Shown: positions 26,596 through 35,342 of the stretch, in pieces
Layout of the letters: every line of letters begins with the position of its first letter
Position numbering within the stretch: position 1 is the stretch's first letter
Origin: Rhodocyclaceae bacterium
GTDB lineage: Bacteria; Pseudomonadota; Gammaproteobacteria; Burkholderiales; Rhodocyclaceae
NCBI GenBank assembly: GCA_004379165.1
Contig: NKXK01000024.1
Location: forward strand, 145,709-209,708
Length of the DNA: 64,000 nucleotides
Direction: 5' to 3'
Translations under genes and position numbers: made by a program
The notes under the pieces: model-generated
The model's database searches: none
Seen by the model: the letters and a program-made list of their open reading frames with translations, nothing else
Told to the model about the DNA's origin: nothing

Positions 26596-26608
26596 TTGTC
26601 CTAGACAA
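26596..26608. promoter_or_regulatory. Candidate LitR operator 1
   Basis: TTGTCCTAGACAA is a perfect inverted repeat (TTGTC/GACAA) that contains the litR -35 hexamer. With two flanking bases it matches the reverse complement of operator 2 at 13 of 15 positions. Confidence 0.6.
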
Positions 26609-26630
26609 TGTGCGCTTTTGTTCGTAATAT
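26602..26630 (+). promoter_or_regulatory. litR promoter
   Basis: TAGACA (26602-26607), 17 bp, then TAATAT (26625-26630). The -35 lies inside operator 1 and the -10 overlaps the -10 of the opposing peroxidase promoter. Confidence 0.6.
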
Positions 26631-26654
26631 AGAAACCAATAACTCAGTTGTCAA
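26626..26654 (-). promoter_or_regulatory. Promoter of the peroxidase-folE2-lipid operon
   Basis: On the minus strand there is a perfect TTGACA (26654-26649), 17 bp, then TATATT (26631-26626). The start of transcription would fall near 26619, just before operator 1, so a bound regulator could block it. Confidence 0.7.
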
Positions 26655-26670
26655 CCGTTTTGTTGATGGT

Positions 26671-26683
26671 TTGTACAGGACAA
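26671..26683. promoter_or_regulatory. Candidate LitR operator 2
   Basis: TTGTACAGGACAA shares the TTGT-N5-ACAA plan of operator 1. It lies immediately before the litR start codon and overlaps its ribosome site (AGGA). Confidence 0.55.
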
Positions 26684-26685
26684 AT

Positions 26686-27594
26686 ATGAGCAATACGACA
26701 TTCAACATCGCTGCCGTCGAACGTGACACCGGCCTGTCCAAGGATGTACTGCGGATGTGGGAGCGCCGCTACGGCTTCCCGGTCCCCGACCGCGACAGTA
26801 ACGGCGAACGCTGTTACCCCACCGAACAGGTGGAGCGCCTGCGGGTCATCAAACGCCTGATGGACTCGGGCCACCGCCCGGGGAAGCTGCTGGCCATGCC
26901 GCCCGAGGCCCTGGCCGAACTCGCGCCGCGGCGCAGCATGCCGGGCCCGCAGGCCGAGACGCCAAGCTGTGCCGACGAACTCGAATCGCTGATCGGCCTG
27001 ATCAAGGGACATGACGGTGCAGGCTACCAGCAGGCAATGCACCATCGTCTGGCCCGCGAAGGGATGCAACGTTTTGTCCAGTACACTGTGGCACCGCTGA
27101 CCCATCGCATTGGCGAATCCTGGGAGGAGGGCAGCATCGAAGTTTTCGAGGAACACCTGTTCACCGAACTGACCAAACGACTCTTGCGGCAATCCATCGC
27201 GGCGCTGCCGACCGCCCGCGGCGGCGCCCGCATTTTGCTGACCAGCGTCCCCGAGGAACAGCACGTCCTCGGTCTGCTGATGGTCGAGGCCTTGTTTACA
27301 CTGGAGGGTGCCGAGTGCATCCCGCTCGGTACGCAAATGCCACTTTTCGAAATTGCCCGCGCGGCCGAAGCGCACCGTGCCGACATTGTCGCCCTCTCCT
27401 TCTCGATTGCGTTCCCTAGCCGGCAAGTACCGGCTTTGCTGCAACAATTGCGGCAGCTGCTGCCGTCAGGCGTCGCGCTGTGGGCCGGTGGTGCGGGTGT
27501 CGGACGCTGCCCCTCGATCGATGGAGTACGCCTCCTCGCATCACTACCGGAGGCGATCGGAGAGCTGAACACTTGGAAGGCCACCCACGCATGA
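26686..27594 (+). CDS. litR: CarH/LitR-type MerR regulator with B12-binding domain (probable light sensor)
   Basis: The start at 26686 (MSNTTFNIAAVERDTG) has AGGA upstream and gives 302 residues. The MerR helix-turn-helix occupies about 6-75 (TGLSKDVLRMWERRYGFPVPDRD). A helical bundle follows with W146-x9-E156-H157, the Wx9EH motif that contacts adenosylcobalamin in CarH. The Rossmann-like domain has E191-Q-H193-xx-G196, the lower axial His motif. Both ligand motifs being intact supports AdoB12 binding and light-released repression; this was not tested. It is followed by DUF2256 and photolyase genes and is divergent from the peroxidase/lipid operon, which it probably represses in the dark. 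Confidence 0.87.
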   Translation: MSNTTFNIAAVERDTGLSKDVLRMWERRYGFPVPDRDSNGERCYPTEQVERLRVIKRLMDSGHRPGKLLAMPPEALAELAPRRSMPGPQAETPSCADELESLIGLIKGHDGAGYQQAMHHRLAREGMQRFVQYTVAPLTHRIGESWEEGSIEVFEEHLFTELTKRLLRQSIAALPTARGGARILLTSVPEEQHVLGLLMVEALFTLEGAECIPLGTQMPLFEIARAAEAHRADIVALSFSIAFPSRQVPALLQQLRQLLPSGVALWAGGAGVGRCPSIDGVRLLASLPEAIGELNTWKATHA

Positions 27595-27767
27595 ACGACA
27601 GCGGCTTTCGGGGCAACAAGTCAGCACTGCCGAGTAAGCCCTGTCTCCTCTGTGGCCGCCCGATGAGCTGGCGTCGAAAGTGGGCCCTGACCTGGCATGA
27701 CGTGAAATACTGCTCCGCGGCATGCCGCCGCCTCGCCCGAATGCCCGCGACACCGACGCCCCGTTGA
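27591..27767 (+). CDS. DUF2256 small zinc-ribbon-like protein
   Basis: The 58-residue protein starts in an ATGA overlap with the litR stop. It contains KPCLLCGRPMSWRRKWALTW and VKYCSAACRR, the four-Cys pattern of DUF2256, which nearly always lies next to cryptochrome/photolyase genes. A zinc-binding or metallochaperone-like role is guessed from the Cys spacing. It is shorter than the ORF-track entry, whose upstream part is litR sequence in another frame. Confidence 0.85.
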   Translation: MNDSGFRGNKSALPSKPCLLCGRPMSWRRKWALTWHDVKYCSAACRRLARMPATPTPR

Positions 27768-27800
27768 GAGAGCGCTGATTTCCTCGCCCCCCCAAACTAG

Positions 27801-29333
27801 ATGCGCCGCCATTTCCTGATCCTCGGCGATCAACTCCACCCGGACCCGCATCCGCTGCTGGTCGATTTCAATCCGGCACACGACCACCTGCTGATGATCG
27901 AAGCGGCCGATGAGGCGCAGCATGTCTGGAGCCACCGCGCCCGCATCGCCCTTTTTCTCTCGGCCATGCGCCACCGCGCCGACGGTTTCCGGCAACTCGG
28001 TCTGCCTATCGACTACCTGACGCTTGGCAGCCATCCTCACGCCAGACTGGCCGACGCACTGAGTGCGCATCTCGCGACCCATCCGACTTCGGTGGTAGTG
28101 ATGCTCGAAGCCGGTGACCTGCGCTTGCAGGATGCGCTGCGGCAGGCCTGTGACGCCGCCGGCAGCGCACTGCTGGTGCGGCCAGACCCGCATTTTTTGT
28201 GCAGTCTCGACGATTTCATGCGCTGGGCTGGTGACAAGCCGGGGCTGCGAATGGAGTTCTTCTACCGCTGGCAGCGGCAGCGCCACAACATTCTGATGGC
28301 CGACGGCGAACCCGTCGGCGGCCAGTGGAATTTTGACGCTGACAATCGCCAGCCCTTCGGCCGGCAAGGCCCGCCCCCACGGCCCCAAGCGCCACGTTTT
28401 GCGCGGGATGCGCTGACGCAGGCAGTCATCGATGAGGTCCGCGCCCGCTTTCCGGATCACCCCGGCTCGCTCGACGACTTCGCCTGGCCGGTCACACTGG
28501 CAGAGGCCGAGGCCGCGCTGGCAGATTTCATTCGCCACCGCCTGCCCGATTTCGGCCGCTGGCAGGACGCCATGTGGGCGGGTGAGCCCTTTCTCTGGCA
28601 TTCGCTGCTTTCGGCAGCACTCAACCTGAAGCTGATTTCGCCGCGGCAGGTGATCGACGCCGCCGTGCAGGCCTGGCAAGACGGCAAGGCACCGCTCCCC
28701 GCCGTCGAAGGCTTCGTCCGGCAGATTCTGGGCTGGCGCGAGTTCGTTCGCGGCATCTATTTCCGCCACATGCCGGCACTGGCCGAGAGCAATCAGTACG
28801 CGCACCATACCCCGCTGCCTGACTGGTACTGGACGGGAAAAACCCAGGCTCGATGCCTCGCGGACAGCATCGGCCAGACCTTGCTTCACGGCTACGCCCA
28901 CCACATCCAGCGGCTGATGATCACCGGCAACTTCGCACTGATCGCCGGCCTCGAACCACGTGCGGTCGCCGACTGGTATCTCGCCGTCTATGTCGATGCG
29001 GTCGCCTGGGTCGAGGAGCCGAACACGCTGGGCATGGCGCTCAATGCCTGGCCGGGCATGACCAGCAAGCCCTACTGCGCCTCGGGGGCCTACATCAAGC
29101 GCATGAGCAATTATTGCAGCGGCTGTCGCTATCGCCCGGAACAGCGAACGGGTGCCTCGGCCTGCCCGTTCACGACCTTCTACTGGGACTTCCTCATCCG
29201 CCACCAGCCTCGCTTCGCCAGCAACCCACGCATGGCCCTGCCGCTGAAGCATGTGGCACGGATGTCCGAGGCTGAACGATCCGCCATTACCGATTACGCC
29301 GAAAAGCTGCGTCAGAATCTGGAAGCCATCTAA
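27801..29333 (+). CDS. phrB: Fe-S cluster photolyase/cryptochrome (FeS-BCP, PhrB type)
   Basis: This 510-residue protein starts MRRHFLILGDQLHPDPHPLL, as in the prokaryotic (6-4) photolyase-related family. Four Cys for a [4Fe-4S] cluster are in place at 426, 439, 442 and 455 (KPYCASGAYIKRMSNYCSGC...ASACPF). GWREFVRGIYF and the FAD-pocket HHIQRLMITGNFAL are also conserved. It should use light, FAD and a lumazine-type antenna to repair UV photoproducts or to signal light. It is co-directional with litR and DUF2256 and only 33 bp downstream, so it is probably light-induced. Confidence 0.92.
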   Translation: MRRHFLILGDQLHPDPHPLLVDFNPAHDHLLMIEAADEAQHVWSHRARIALFLSAMRHRADGFRQLGLPIDYLTLGSHPHARLADALSAHLATHPTSVVVMLEAGDLRLQDALRQACDAAGSALLVRPDPHFLCSLDDFMRWAGDKPGLRMEFFYRWQRQRHNILMADGEPVGGQWNFDADNRQPFGRQGPPPRPQAPRFARDALTQAVIDEVRARFPDHPGSLDDFAWPVTLAEAEAALADFIRHRLPDFGRWQDAMWAGEPFLWHSLLSAALNLKLISPRQVIDAAVQAWQDGKAPLPAVEGFVRQILGWREFVRGIYFRHMPALAESNQYAHHTPLPDWYWTGKTQARCLADSIGQTLLHGYAHHIQRLMITGNFALIAGLEPRAVADWYLAVYVDAVAWVEEPNTLGMALNAWPGMTSKPYCASGAYIKRMSNYCSGCRYRPEQRTGASACPFTTFYWDFLIRHQPRFASNPRMALPLKHVARMSEAERSAITDYAEKLRQNLEAI

Positions 29334-29362
29334 AATGTCGGCCGATCCCGTTTCGTGTGCCC

Positions 29363-29400
29363 AGCCGATTTTGGGCACTTTTTCAGGTTGACCGCAAATG
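29363..29400 (+). repeat. Dispersed 36-bp element ending at the hldE start codon
   Basis: CCGATTTTGGGCAC is followed by TTTTTCAGGTTGACCGCAA and ATG. The ATG is the predicted start codon of the downstream gene, so the element supplies its whole ribosome-binding region, in which no clear purine-rich site is seen. Confidence 0.75.
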
Positions 29401-29886
29401 AACTACGCCGCCCCCGATTTCGAATCGAAAATCTGCCCGCCGGAGCAACTGGCCGCCCGCGCTGCCGCCATCGCCCGGCCACTGGTATTCACCAACGGCT
29501 GTTTCGACATCCTGCACTGCGGCCATGTCACCTATCTGGCACAGGCCGCTGCACTCGGTACCAGCATGGTCGTTGCGCTCAATACCGATGCCTCAGTCAA
29601 GCGGTTGGGAAAGGGCGACGACCGGCCGGTCAACGCCCTTGAAGACCGCCTCGCGGTCATGGCCTCACTGGGCTGCGTCTCGCTGGTGACCTGGTTCGAC
29701 GAAGACACCCCGCTGCAGCGCATCCTCGAATGCCGTCCGGAAATCCTGGTCAAGGGCGGCGACTGGCCGGTGGAGAAGATCGTCGGCTGCAACGAAGTTC
29801 GTGGCTGGGGCGGCAGCGTGCACTCGATTCCCTTCATCCATCAGAAATCGACGACGGCACTGCTGGAAAAGATCCGCCGGTTGTAA
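29398..29886 (+). CDS. rfaE2: D-glycero-beta-D-manno-heptose 1-phosphate adenylyltransferase
   Basis: This 162-residue nucleotidyltransferase has FTNGCFDILHCGHVTYL (HxGH-type ATP site), LGKGDDRPVN and GCNEVRGWGGSVHSIPFI. It corresponds to the C-terminal half of HldE and adenylates heptose 1-phosphate to make ADP-heptose for LPS core. The stand-alone form (RfaE2) is usual in betaproteobacteria. The start codon coincides with the end of a dispersed repeat. It is convergent with kup, with a ten-base gap. Confidence 0.92.
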   Translation: MNYAAPDFESKICPPEQLAARAAAIARPLVFTNGCFDILHCGHVTYLAQAAALGTSMVVALNTDASVKRLGKGDDRPVNALEDRLAVMASLGCVSLVTWFDEDTPLQRILECRPEILVKGGDWPVEKIVGCNEVRGWGGSVHSIPFIHQKSTTALLEKIRRL

Positions 29887-29895
29887 CGCCGGCCG

Positions 29896-31788
29896 TTAAA
29901 GGACGACCTGCGTCCCGAGTTCGACCACGCGGTTGCTCGGGATCTTGAAGAAGGCCGTCGCCGGACTGGCGTTGCGGAACATGGCGACGAAGATTTTTTC
30001 CCGCCAGAACGCCAACTCCGAGCCAAGACGCGGAATCAGCGTTTCGCGACCGATGAAGTAGGACGTGTCGAGGGAATTAAACTCCAGGCCGGCATCTGCA
30101 CATAGCCCGAGTGCCTCGGGAATGTTCGGTTCGTCCTTGAAACCATACTGGATCACCACACTCCAGAAGTTGTCACGCAGCGGCCGGACTTCGACGCGGT
30201 CGATATCCGGCACGTAGGGCACGTCGTAGAACTGCACCGACAGCAGCACCACCCGCTCGTGCAGCACCTTGTTATGCATCAGATTGTGCAGCAGTGCATG
30301 CGGCACACCGGTCGGGTCGGCGTTGAGGAAAACCGCAGTGCCTTCGACGCGGGTCGGCATCGAAGCCGACAGCGACTCCAGGAACATCATCAACTCCAGC
30401 CGCTCGCCCTTGAGGCGCTCGGCCAACAGTTGCCGCCCGCGCTTCCAGGTCGTCATCAGCACGAAGACGCCCACCCCGGCGACCAGCGGGAACCAGCCAC
30501 CGTCAGGAATCTTGAGGATGTTGGCAGCGAGAAAGATCAGTTCCACGGCAAGGAAGCATGAGAACAGCAGCGCCGCCTTGAGCCAGCCCCAACGCCAGAC
30601 CTTGGCGACGACGTAGCAGGCGAGGATGGAGGTGATGACCATGTCGCCGGTCACCGCAATGCCGTAGGCGGCGGCAAGGTTATTCGAGGACTTGAAACCG
30701 AGGACGAGGATCATCACTGCGACCATCAGGCCCCAGTTCACCGCCGGCAGGTAAATCTGCCCCTGTTCTTTTTCCGAGGTGTGCTGGACCTCCATGCGAG
30801 GCACGAAACCAAGCTGCATCGCCTGCCGGGTCACTGAAAAGGCGCCGGAAATCACCGCCTGCGAAGCGATCACCGTCGCCACCGTCGCCAGACCGATCAA
30901 TGGATACAGCGCCCACTCGGGCGCGGCCCGGTAGAAGGGATTGTCGGCAGCCTCCGGGTTACCGAGGATCAGCGCCCCCTGCCCGAAGTAATTGAGCACC
31001 AGTGCCGGCAGCACGAAAGCGAACCACGCGCGCGAGATCGGCTTGCGCCCGAAGTGCCCCATGTCGGCATAAAGCGCTTCGGCACCGGTGACGGCGAGGA
31101 CGACATTGCCCATCGCCAGCAGGGCCATGGCCTTGTTGGCGAGCAGGAACTCGATGCCGTACAGCGGATTCAGGGCATGCAGGATCGCCGGCTGCTCGGC
31201 GATGTTGATGACGCCGAGTACCGCCAGCGCGCTGAACCAGACCAGCATCACCGGACCGAAGAAGGCACCGACGACCGCGGTGCCGCTTTTCTGGACCAGA
31301 AACAGAAGGAACAGCACCACCAGCGTGATCGGGATGACGAAGGGGTGCAGCGCCGGCGCGCCGACCTCCAGGCCTTCGACGGCGGAGAGCACCGAGATCG
31401 CCGGCGTCACCATGCCGTCGCCGTAGAACATGGCCGCACCGAGAATGCCGACGATCATGATCGCCTTGGCCTGCTTCGGCTTGTGCTCCGCCTCATGCAG
31501 CGCCAGCGCGATCAGGGCCATGATGCCGCCTTCGCCGCGGTTGTCGGCACGCATGATGAAGCTGACGTACTTGACCGAAACGACGATGATCAGCGCCCAG
31601 AAAAAGAGCGACAGGCTGCCGAAGATGTTGGCTTCGGTCACCGGAATCGGATGATTGCCGGCGAACACCTCTTTCATCGCATACAGCGGACTGGTGCCGA
31701 TGTCGCCATAGACGACGCCCAGCGCAGCCAAGGCAATGGCGGCCAGCTGCTTGCCGCTGGGCTGGATCGCATTAATTTGACTGCTCAT
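29896..31788 (-). CDS. kup: Kup potassium uptake transporter
   Basis: This 630-residue protein has about 12 membrane helices and the usual Kup length. Diagnostic stretches are ALGVVYGDIGTSPLYAMKE at the N-terminus, MFYGDGMVTPAISVLSAVEGL and GTAVFLNADPTGVPHALLHN. The hydrophilic C-terminal region (about 460-630) is intact. Kup imports K+ together with protons across the inner membrane. It is a separate gene from the K+ channel at 16 kb. Confidence 0.96.
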   Translation of the reverse strand: MSSQINAIQPSGKQLAAIALAALGVVYGDIGTSPLYAMKEVFAGNHPIPVTEANIFGSLSLFFWALIIVVSVKYVSFIMRADNRGEGGIMALIALALHEAEHKPKQAKAIMIVGILGAAMFYGDGMVTPAISVLSAVEGLEVGAPALHPFVIPITLVVLFLLFLVQKSGTAVVGAFFGPVMLVWFSALAVLGVINIAEQPAILHALNPLYGIEFLLANKAMALLAMGNVVLAVTGAEALYADMGHFGRKPISRAWFAFVLPALVLNYFGQGALILGNPEAADNPFYRAAPEWALYPLIGLATVATVIASQAVISGAFSVTRQAMQLGFVPRMEVQHTSEKEQGQIYLPAVNWGLMVAVMILVLGFKSSNNLAAAYGIAVTGDMVITSILACYVVAKVWRWGWLKAALLFSCFLAVELIFLAANILKIPDGGWFPLVAGVGVFVLMTTWKRGRQLLAERLKGERLELMMFLESLSASMPTRVEGTAVFLNADPTGVPHALLHNLMHNKVLHERVVLLSVQFYDVPYVPDIDRVEVRPLRDNFWSVVIQYGFKDEPNIPEALGLCADAGLEFNSLDTSYFIGRETLIPRLGSELAFWREKIFVAMFRNASPATAFFKIPSNRVVELGTQVVL

Positions 31789-31843
31789 ACAGTTCCCCGA
31801 AGCAGTTGGCCGCCTCTGCCGGGCCGCCTGACCGCGAGCGGCA

Positions 31844-32689
31844 TCAACCGCCCAGCGCCGCCTTCAGCGACTGAACTTCTTCTTCAGACTCTTCGATAAT
31901 CTCGGCCAGGGTTTCGGCATCGAAAATATCGTCCAGAATCGAGGTATCGACCTCGCCGTCGAGTTCCGGGTCGCGCCAGCCCGACGTCCGGTTGGCGATC
32001 TTGTTGGCGACATAGAGCACGTCGGACAGATTCCGGACCTCGGTAATCTCGCGGTCGGTTTCGTGCATCTGCACCGCTTCAAGGACGGACTCCGGCGAAC
32101 CAAGCGCCGACAGCAGTGCGTGACCGATGTTGTCGTGCCAACCAACGAGCAGCGCATGCAACTCGGCCTTGTCATTGAGGAAGTCGGGGAAGTTGGCAGC
32201 TCGCGACATCAGGTAGAACACCCCGAGATCGTGCACCAGACCAGCAAACATCGCCTCGTCGCCGTTGATCCTGGCCAGCTTCTTCGCCAGCACGCGGCAC
32301 AGCGCGGCGACATGCGACGTATGGACCCACAGGCGCTGCGCGATGCCCTCGAAGGGCTGCATCTGCTTCGACTTGATCAGCTGCTCCATGGCCACGGCAA
32401 AGGAAACGGTACGGACCGCCTCCATGCCAACGCGAACAATGGCACTTTTGACATCGGCGATCTCGCGCCCAGACGGGTTGAGCGCGACCGAATTCGCCAT
32501 GCGGATGATCTTGGTACTCATCAGCGGCTCGGCACCGACCAGTTTGGCCAGTTGCTCGACATTCAGGTTCGGATCCTTGAGCGCGGTCCGCACCTGAAAG
32601 GTGATATCGAGAAAGGTCGGAAAAGTAATCTCGTTGCCGGACAGGTCCTTGGCGATGTCTTCGAGAATTTTGAAGGTAGCGGAACTCAT
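31844..32689 (-). CDS. HDOD-domain signalling protein
   Basis: This 281-residue protein covers one HDOD domain: LTFPTFLDITFQVRTALKDPNLNVEQLAKLV, then LMSTKIIRMANSVALNPSG, FAGLVHDLGVFYL and HDNIGHALLSALGSPESV. HDOD proteins resemble HD phosphohydrolases but usually lack activity and serve in signalling. A short acidic tail (EEVQSLKAALGG) ends the protein. It lies 48 bp from the ssb start and in the same direction, perhaps on the MFS-ssb transcript. Confidence 0.88.
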   Translation of the reverse strand: MSSATFKILEDIAKDLSGNEITFPTFLDITFQVRTALKDPNLNVEQLAKLVGAEPLMSTKIIRMANSVALNPSGREIADVKSAIVRVGMEAVRTVSFAVAMEQLIKSKQMQPFEGIAQRLWVHTSHVAALCRVLAKKLARINGDEAMFAGLVHDLGVFYLMSRAANFPDFLNDKAELHALLVGWHDNIGHALLSALGSPESVLEAVQMHETDREITEVRNLSDVLYVANKIANRTSGWRDPELDGEVDTSILDDIFDAETLAEIIEESEEEVQSLKAALGG

Positions 32690-32737
32690 GCACGAACCCC
32701 TGACGGTCGGCCCCCTGTGCGGCAGCCGGGTTGAACG

Positions 32738-33202
32738 TTAAAACGGAATATCGTCGCCCAGATCATCGAAGGACGGCTTAGGACGGTTCTTTGGCGGCGC
32801 CGGAGCGTAGTCGGCCTGATCATCGTAGCCGCCTCCGCCGCCAGAGGATGCCGGGCCCCCCATGCCCTGACGACCGCCCAGCATCTGCATCTCAGTGGCC
32901 TCGATTTCAGTCGTGTAACGGTCCTGACCCTCCTTATCCGTCCACTTGCGGGTCTTGATGCGCCCTTCCAGATAGACCTGCGAGCCCTTCTTCAGGTACT
33001 GACCGGCGATTTCAGCCAGCTTGCGGTAGAACACCACCCGATGCCACTCGGTCATTTCACGCTTTTCACCGCTGTTCTTGTCCTTCCAGCTCTCTGTGGT
33101 GGCGAGGCGGATATTGCAGACGGCGTCGCCGCTGGCGGTGTAACGGGTGTCCGGGTCAGCGCCCAGATTGCCGATGAGAATGACCTTGTTCAACGAAGCC
33201 AT
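32738..33202 (-). CDS. ssb: Single-stranded DNA-binding protein
   Basis: This 154-residue protein begins [21 protein letters not shown] and includes [36 protein letters not shown], the OB fold of bacterial SSB. A Gly-rich linker leads to the acidic tip DDLGDDIPF, which recruits repair and replication proteins. The upstream MFS gene ends 12 bp before its start, so ssb is probably second in that operon. Confidence 0.97.
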   Translation of the reverse strand: MASLNKVILIGNLGADPDTRYTASGDAVCNIRLATTESWKDKNSGEKREMTEWHRVVFYRKLAEIAGQYLKKGSQVYLEGRIKTRKWTDKEGQDRYTTEIEATEMQMLGGRQGMGGPASSGGGGGYDDQADYAPAPPKNRPKPSFDDLGDDIPF

Positions 33203-33214
33203 GCGTTTTGTCTC

Positions 33215-34423
33215 CTAAACAGTGGGGGCCGCCGCCGGCGCACTGCGCCGCTGCGGGAAATTCATGGTGCCGGCAACGATCAGCCAGATCAGACAGAGAC
33301 CGGCGCCGACAGAAAACACGGCATTATCGCCGAAATGCTGCGCAATGTAGCCGCCGGCCGCACCGCCAATGAACAGGCCCATCGCCTGCGTCGTGTTATA
33401 GACGCCGAGTGCCGCGCCCTTGGCAGCCGGCGGCGCAGTCCGCGACACCAGCGAGGGCAGGGTGGCTTCAAGGACATTGAAAGCGACAAAGAAAAGCAGC
33501 AGCCACAGCGCCAGCGTCCACAGCCCCTGACCAGCAACCAGCAGGCCCACCTGAACCACCACCAGCAGCGCAATGGCGCCGCGGAAAACCGGCCGCATCT
33601 TGTCTTTGCGCTCAGCCGCGATGATCGCCGGGATCATCACCGCGAACGACACCAGCACCGCCGGCAGATATACCTGCCAGTGATCGGCGGCGGGCAGGCC
33701 GGCATGATCGATCAGCGCATGCGGGATGACCACGAACATCGCCATCTGCACCATGTGCAACATGAAGATGCCGAGATTCAGGCGGAGCAGGTCGGCGTCG
33801 AAAATCACCCGGCGCAGCTGCAGCCTTTCATGGCCATGCGGCGGCGGGGCCGGTGGCACCGCCTTGAGCAGCAGCACGATGGCCGCCAGCGCCAGCACGC
33901 CGGTCATGATGAACAGCCCGGCCATGCCGATCCAGCCGTACAGGATCGGCGCGCCGACAAGCGACAGCGCGAAAACGAGACCGATGGACGAACCGATCAT
34001 CGCCATCACCTTGGTCCGGTGTTCCTCGCGCGTCAAATCGGCGGCCAGCGCCGTCACCGCCGCCGAAATGGCGCCGGCACCCTGCAACACACGGCCGACG
34101 ATGACCCAGGTCATGTCCGGCGCCCAGGCGGCGACGAAGCTGCCCAGCGCAAAAATCAGCAGCCCGGCGACAATCACCTGCTTGCGGCCGAGATAATCGG
34201 ACGCAACGCCGTAAGGAATCTGGAAAACCGCCTGCGTCAGGCCATAGGCACCGAGTGCGAAGCCGACCAGCGCCAGGTTGTCGCCGCCGGGCAAGGTCTT
34301 GGCGTGCACCGAAAACACCGGCAGGATCAGGAACAGCCCCAGCATGCGCAGGGCGAAGATAGACGCCAGCGAAGCACCGGCGCGGCGCTCTTCGGGACTC
34401 ATGCGGTCGTTGGGTGAAGACAT
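33215..34423 (-). CDS. MFS transporter upstream of ssb
   Basis: The start at 34423 (MSSPNDRMSPEERRAG) gives 402 residues. About 12 helices are visible, with IPYGVASDYLGRKQVIVAGL (the MFS loop 2-3 motif) and GRVLQGAGAISAAVTAL. The N-terminal 90 residues of the ORF-track version are spacer read-through. It resembles AraJ/YceL-type drug or sugar efflux carriers; the substrate is unknown. The MFS-ssb-uvrA neighbourhood is common in betaproteobacteria. Confidence 0.87.
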   Translation of the reverse strand: MSSPNDRMSPEERRAGASLASIFALRMLGLFLILPVFSVHAKTLPGGDNLALVGFALGAYGLTQAVFQIPYGVASDYLGRKQVIVAGLLIFALGSFVAAWAPDMTWVIVGRVLQGAGAISAAVTALAADLTREEHRTKVMAMIGSSIGLVFALSLVGAPILYGWIGMAGLFIMTGVLALAAIVLLLKAVPPAPPPHGHERLQLRRVIFDADLLRLNLGIFMLHMVQMAMFVVIPHALIDHAGLPAADHWQVYLPAVLVSFAVMIPAIIAAERKDKMRPVFRGAIALLVVVQVGLLVAGQGLWTLALWLLLFFVAFNVLEATLPSLVSRTAPPAAKGAALGVYNTTQAMGLFIGGAAGGYIAQHFGDNAVFSVGAGLCLIWLIVAGTMNFPQRRSAPAAAPTV

Positions 34424-34547
34424 GGTAATTGTTTTGTTGTGCAATGCAGCGAAAGGAGAAATATTAGCAGGTTTGCTCGCGCCGCCGGCGACCATCAGCC
34501 GCGTTCGGCAATCCAGATTGCCGAACCAGGCACGAGGTTCCAGAACA

Positions 34548-34575
34548 GGGCCATTTTTCAAGTTCACCGCGGCTG
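34548..34575 (+). repeat. Degenerate copy of the dispersed element before the DUF3592 gene
   Basis: CCATTTTTCAAGTTCACCGCGG matches mainly the second half of the element and ends a dozen bases before the GTG start. Confidence 0.4.
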
Positions 34576-34586
34576 TCAACATCGCC

Positions 34587-35288
34587 GTGGCCCGCTCCAA
34601 AAACTCGCTCGCCGATACCTGGCCGCTGCTGCTGATCGGCACCGGCTTTTCTGCCATTGCGCTGGCGGCGCTGGTCATCGCCGCACTGCACCTGATCAAC
34701 CACCTGCGCGCCCAAGCCTGGGTCGAACATCCGGCAATCCTTGAAAGCCATGCCCCCGTCGCCGGCCAGCGCCTGAACAGCGAGCGCAGTTGCCGCCTTG
34801 AAGGCCGCTACCGCTATCAATGGCAAGGTCGCGACTACACCGGCGAGCGCCTCTCCTTCTCGATCATCCACGCCTACAACCTCGACGACTTCGATTTGCA
34901 GCTTGCCGACCATCTAGGCGGCCCGGGCAACGCCATCCACGTCCGCGTCAATCCGGCCGACCCGGCTGAAAGCGTCGCCTTCTCCGAGATCCGCTGGGGA
35001 GAAGTTGGCGCCTGCATGCTCTTCGTTTTCGGCATGGGTAGCGGGGTGCTGTTTTTCCTCTACGCCGCCTTCGCCAAAGGCCGGTCGCGCAAACTCAGCG
35101 GCCGGGGCGCCACACCGGTGCGTTTACACGGCGTGACCGTCCTCATCATGTGGCTGCTGCCCCCGCTCTTCGGCCTGCTTGCCTGGCTGCTCTGGCGCGA
35201 CGGCCATCCGCTGTGGGCCGCCACCCTCGCGCTGCAATGGCCGCTCACGGTCAACGCCAGCGTCGCCTGGCTGCGCCAGCGCAGGTGA
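34587..35288 (+). CDS. DUF3592 membrane protein
   Basis: A GTG at 34587 gives 233 residues beginning VARSKNSLADTWPLLLIGTGF; no in-frame ATG lies nearer the conserved part. Helices are at about 12-38, 135-157 and 180-230. The extracytoplasmic domain CRLEGRYRYQWQGRDYTGERLSF, then HVRVNPADPAESVAF, matches DUF3592. The function is unknown. A degenerate dispersed-element copy lies just upstream. It is divergent from the MFS gene. Confidence 0.72.
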   Translation: MARSKNSLADTWPLLLIGTGFSAIALAALVIAALHLINHLRAQAWVEHPAILESHAPVAGQRLNSERSCRLEGRYRYQWQGRDYTGERLSFSIIHAYNLDDFDLQLADHLGGPGNAIHVRVNPADPAESVAFSEIRWGEVGACMLFVFGMGSGVLFFLYAAFAKGRSRKLSGRGATPVRLHGVTVLIMWLLPPLFGLLAWLLWRDGHPLWAATLALQWPLTVNASVAWLRQRR

Positions 35289-35342
35289 CGCCACCCGGCC
35301 GGGCTGGGTATAGTGCCGCCATCAACTTACGGAGTCACCGCC

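Noticed and set aside
27621-29378. 585-residue minus-strand ORF opposite the photolyase gene
   Set aside because: Antisense shadow; the plus strand has complete photolyase motifs.
33041-34417. 458-residue plus-strand ORF opposite ssb and the MFS gene
   Set aside because: Low-complexity His/Arg/Gln composition; both minus-strand genes are secure.
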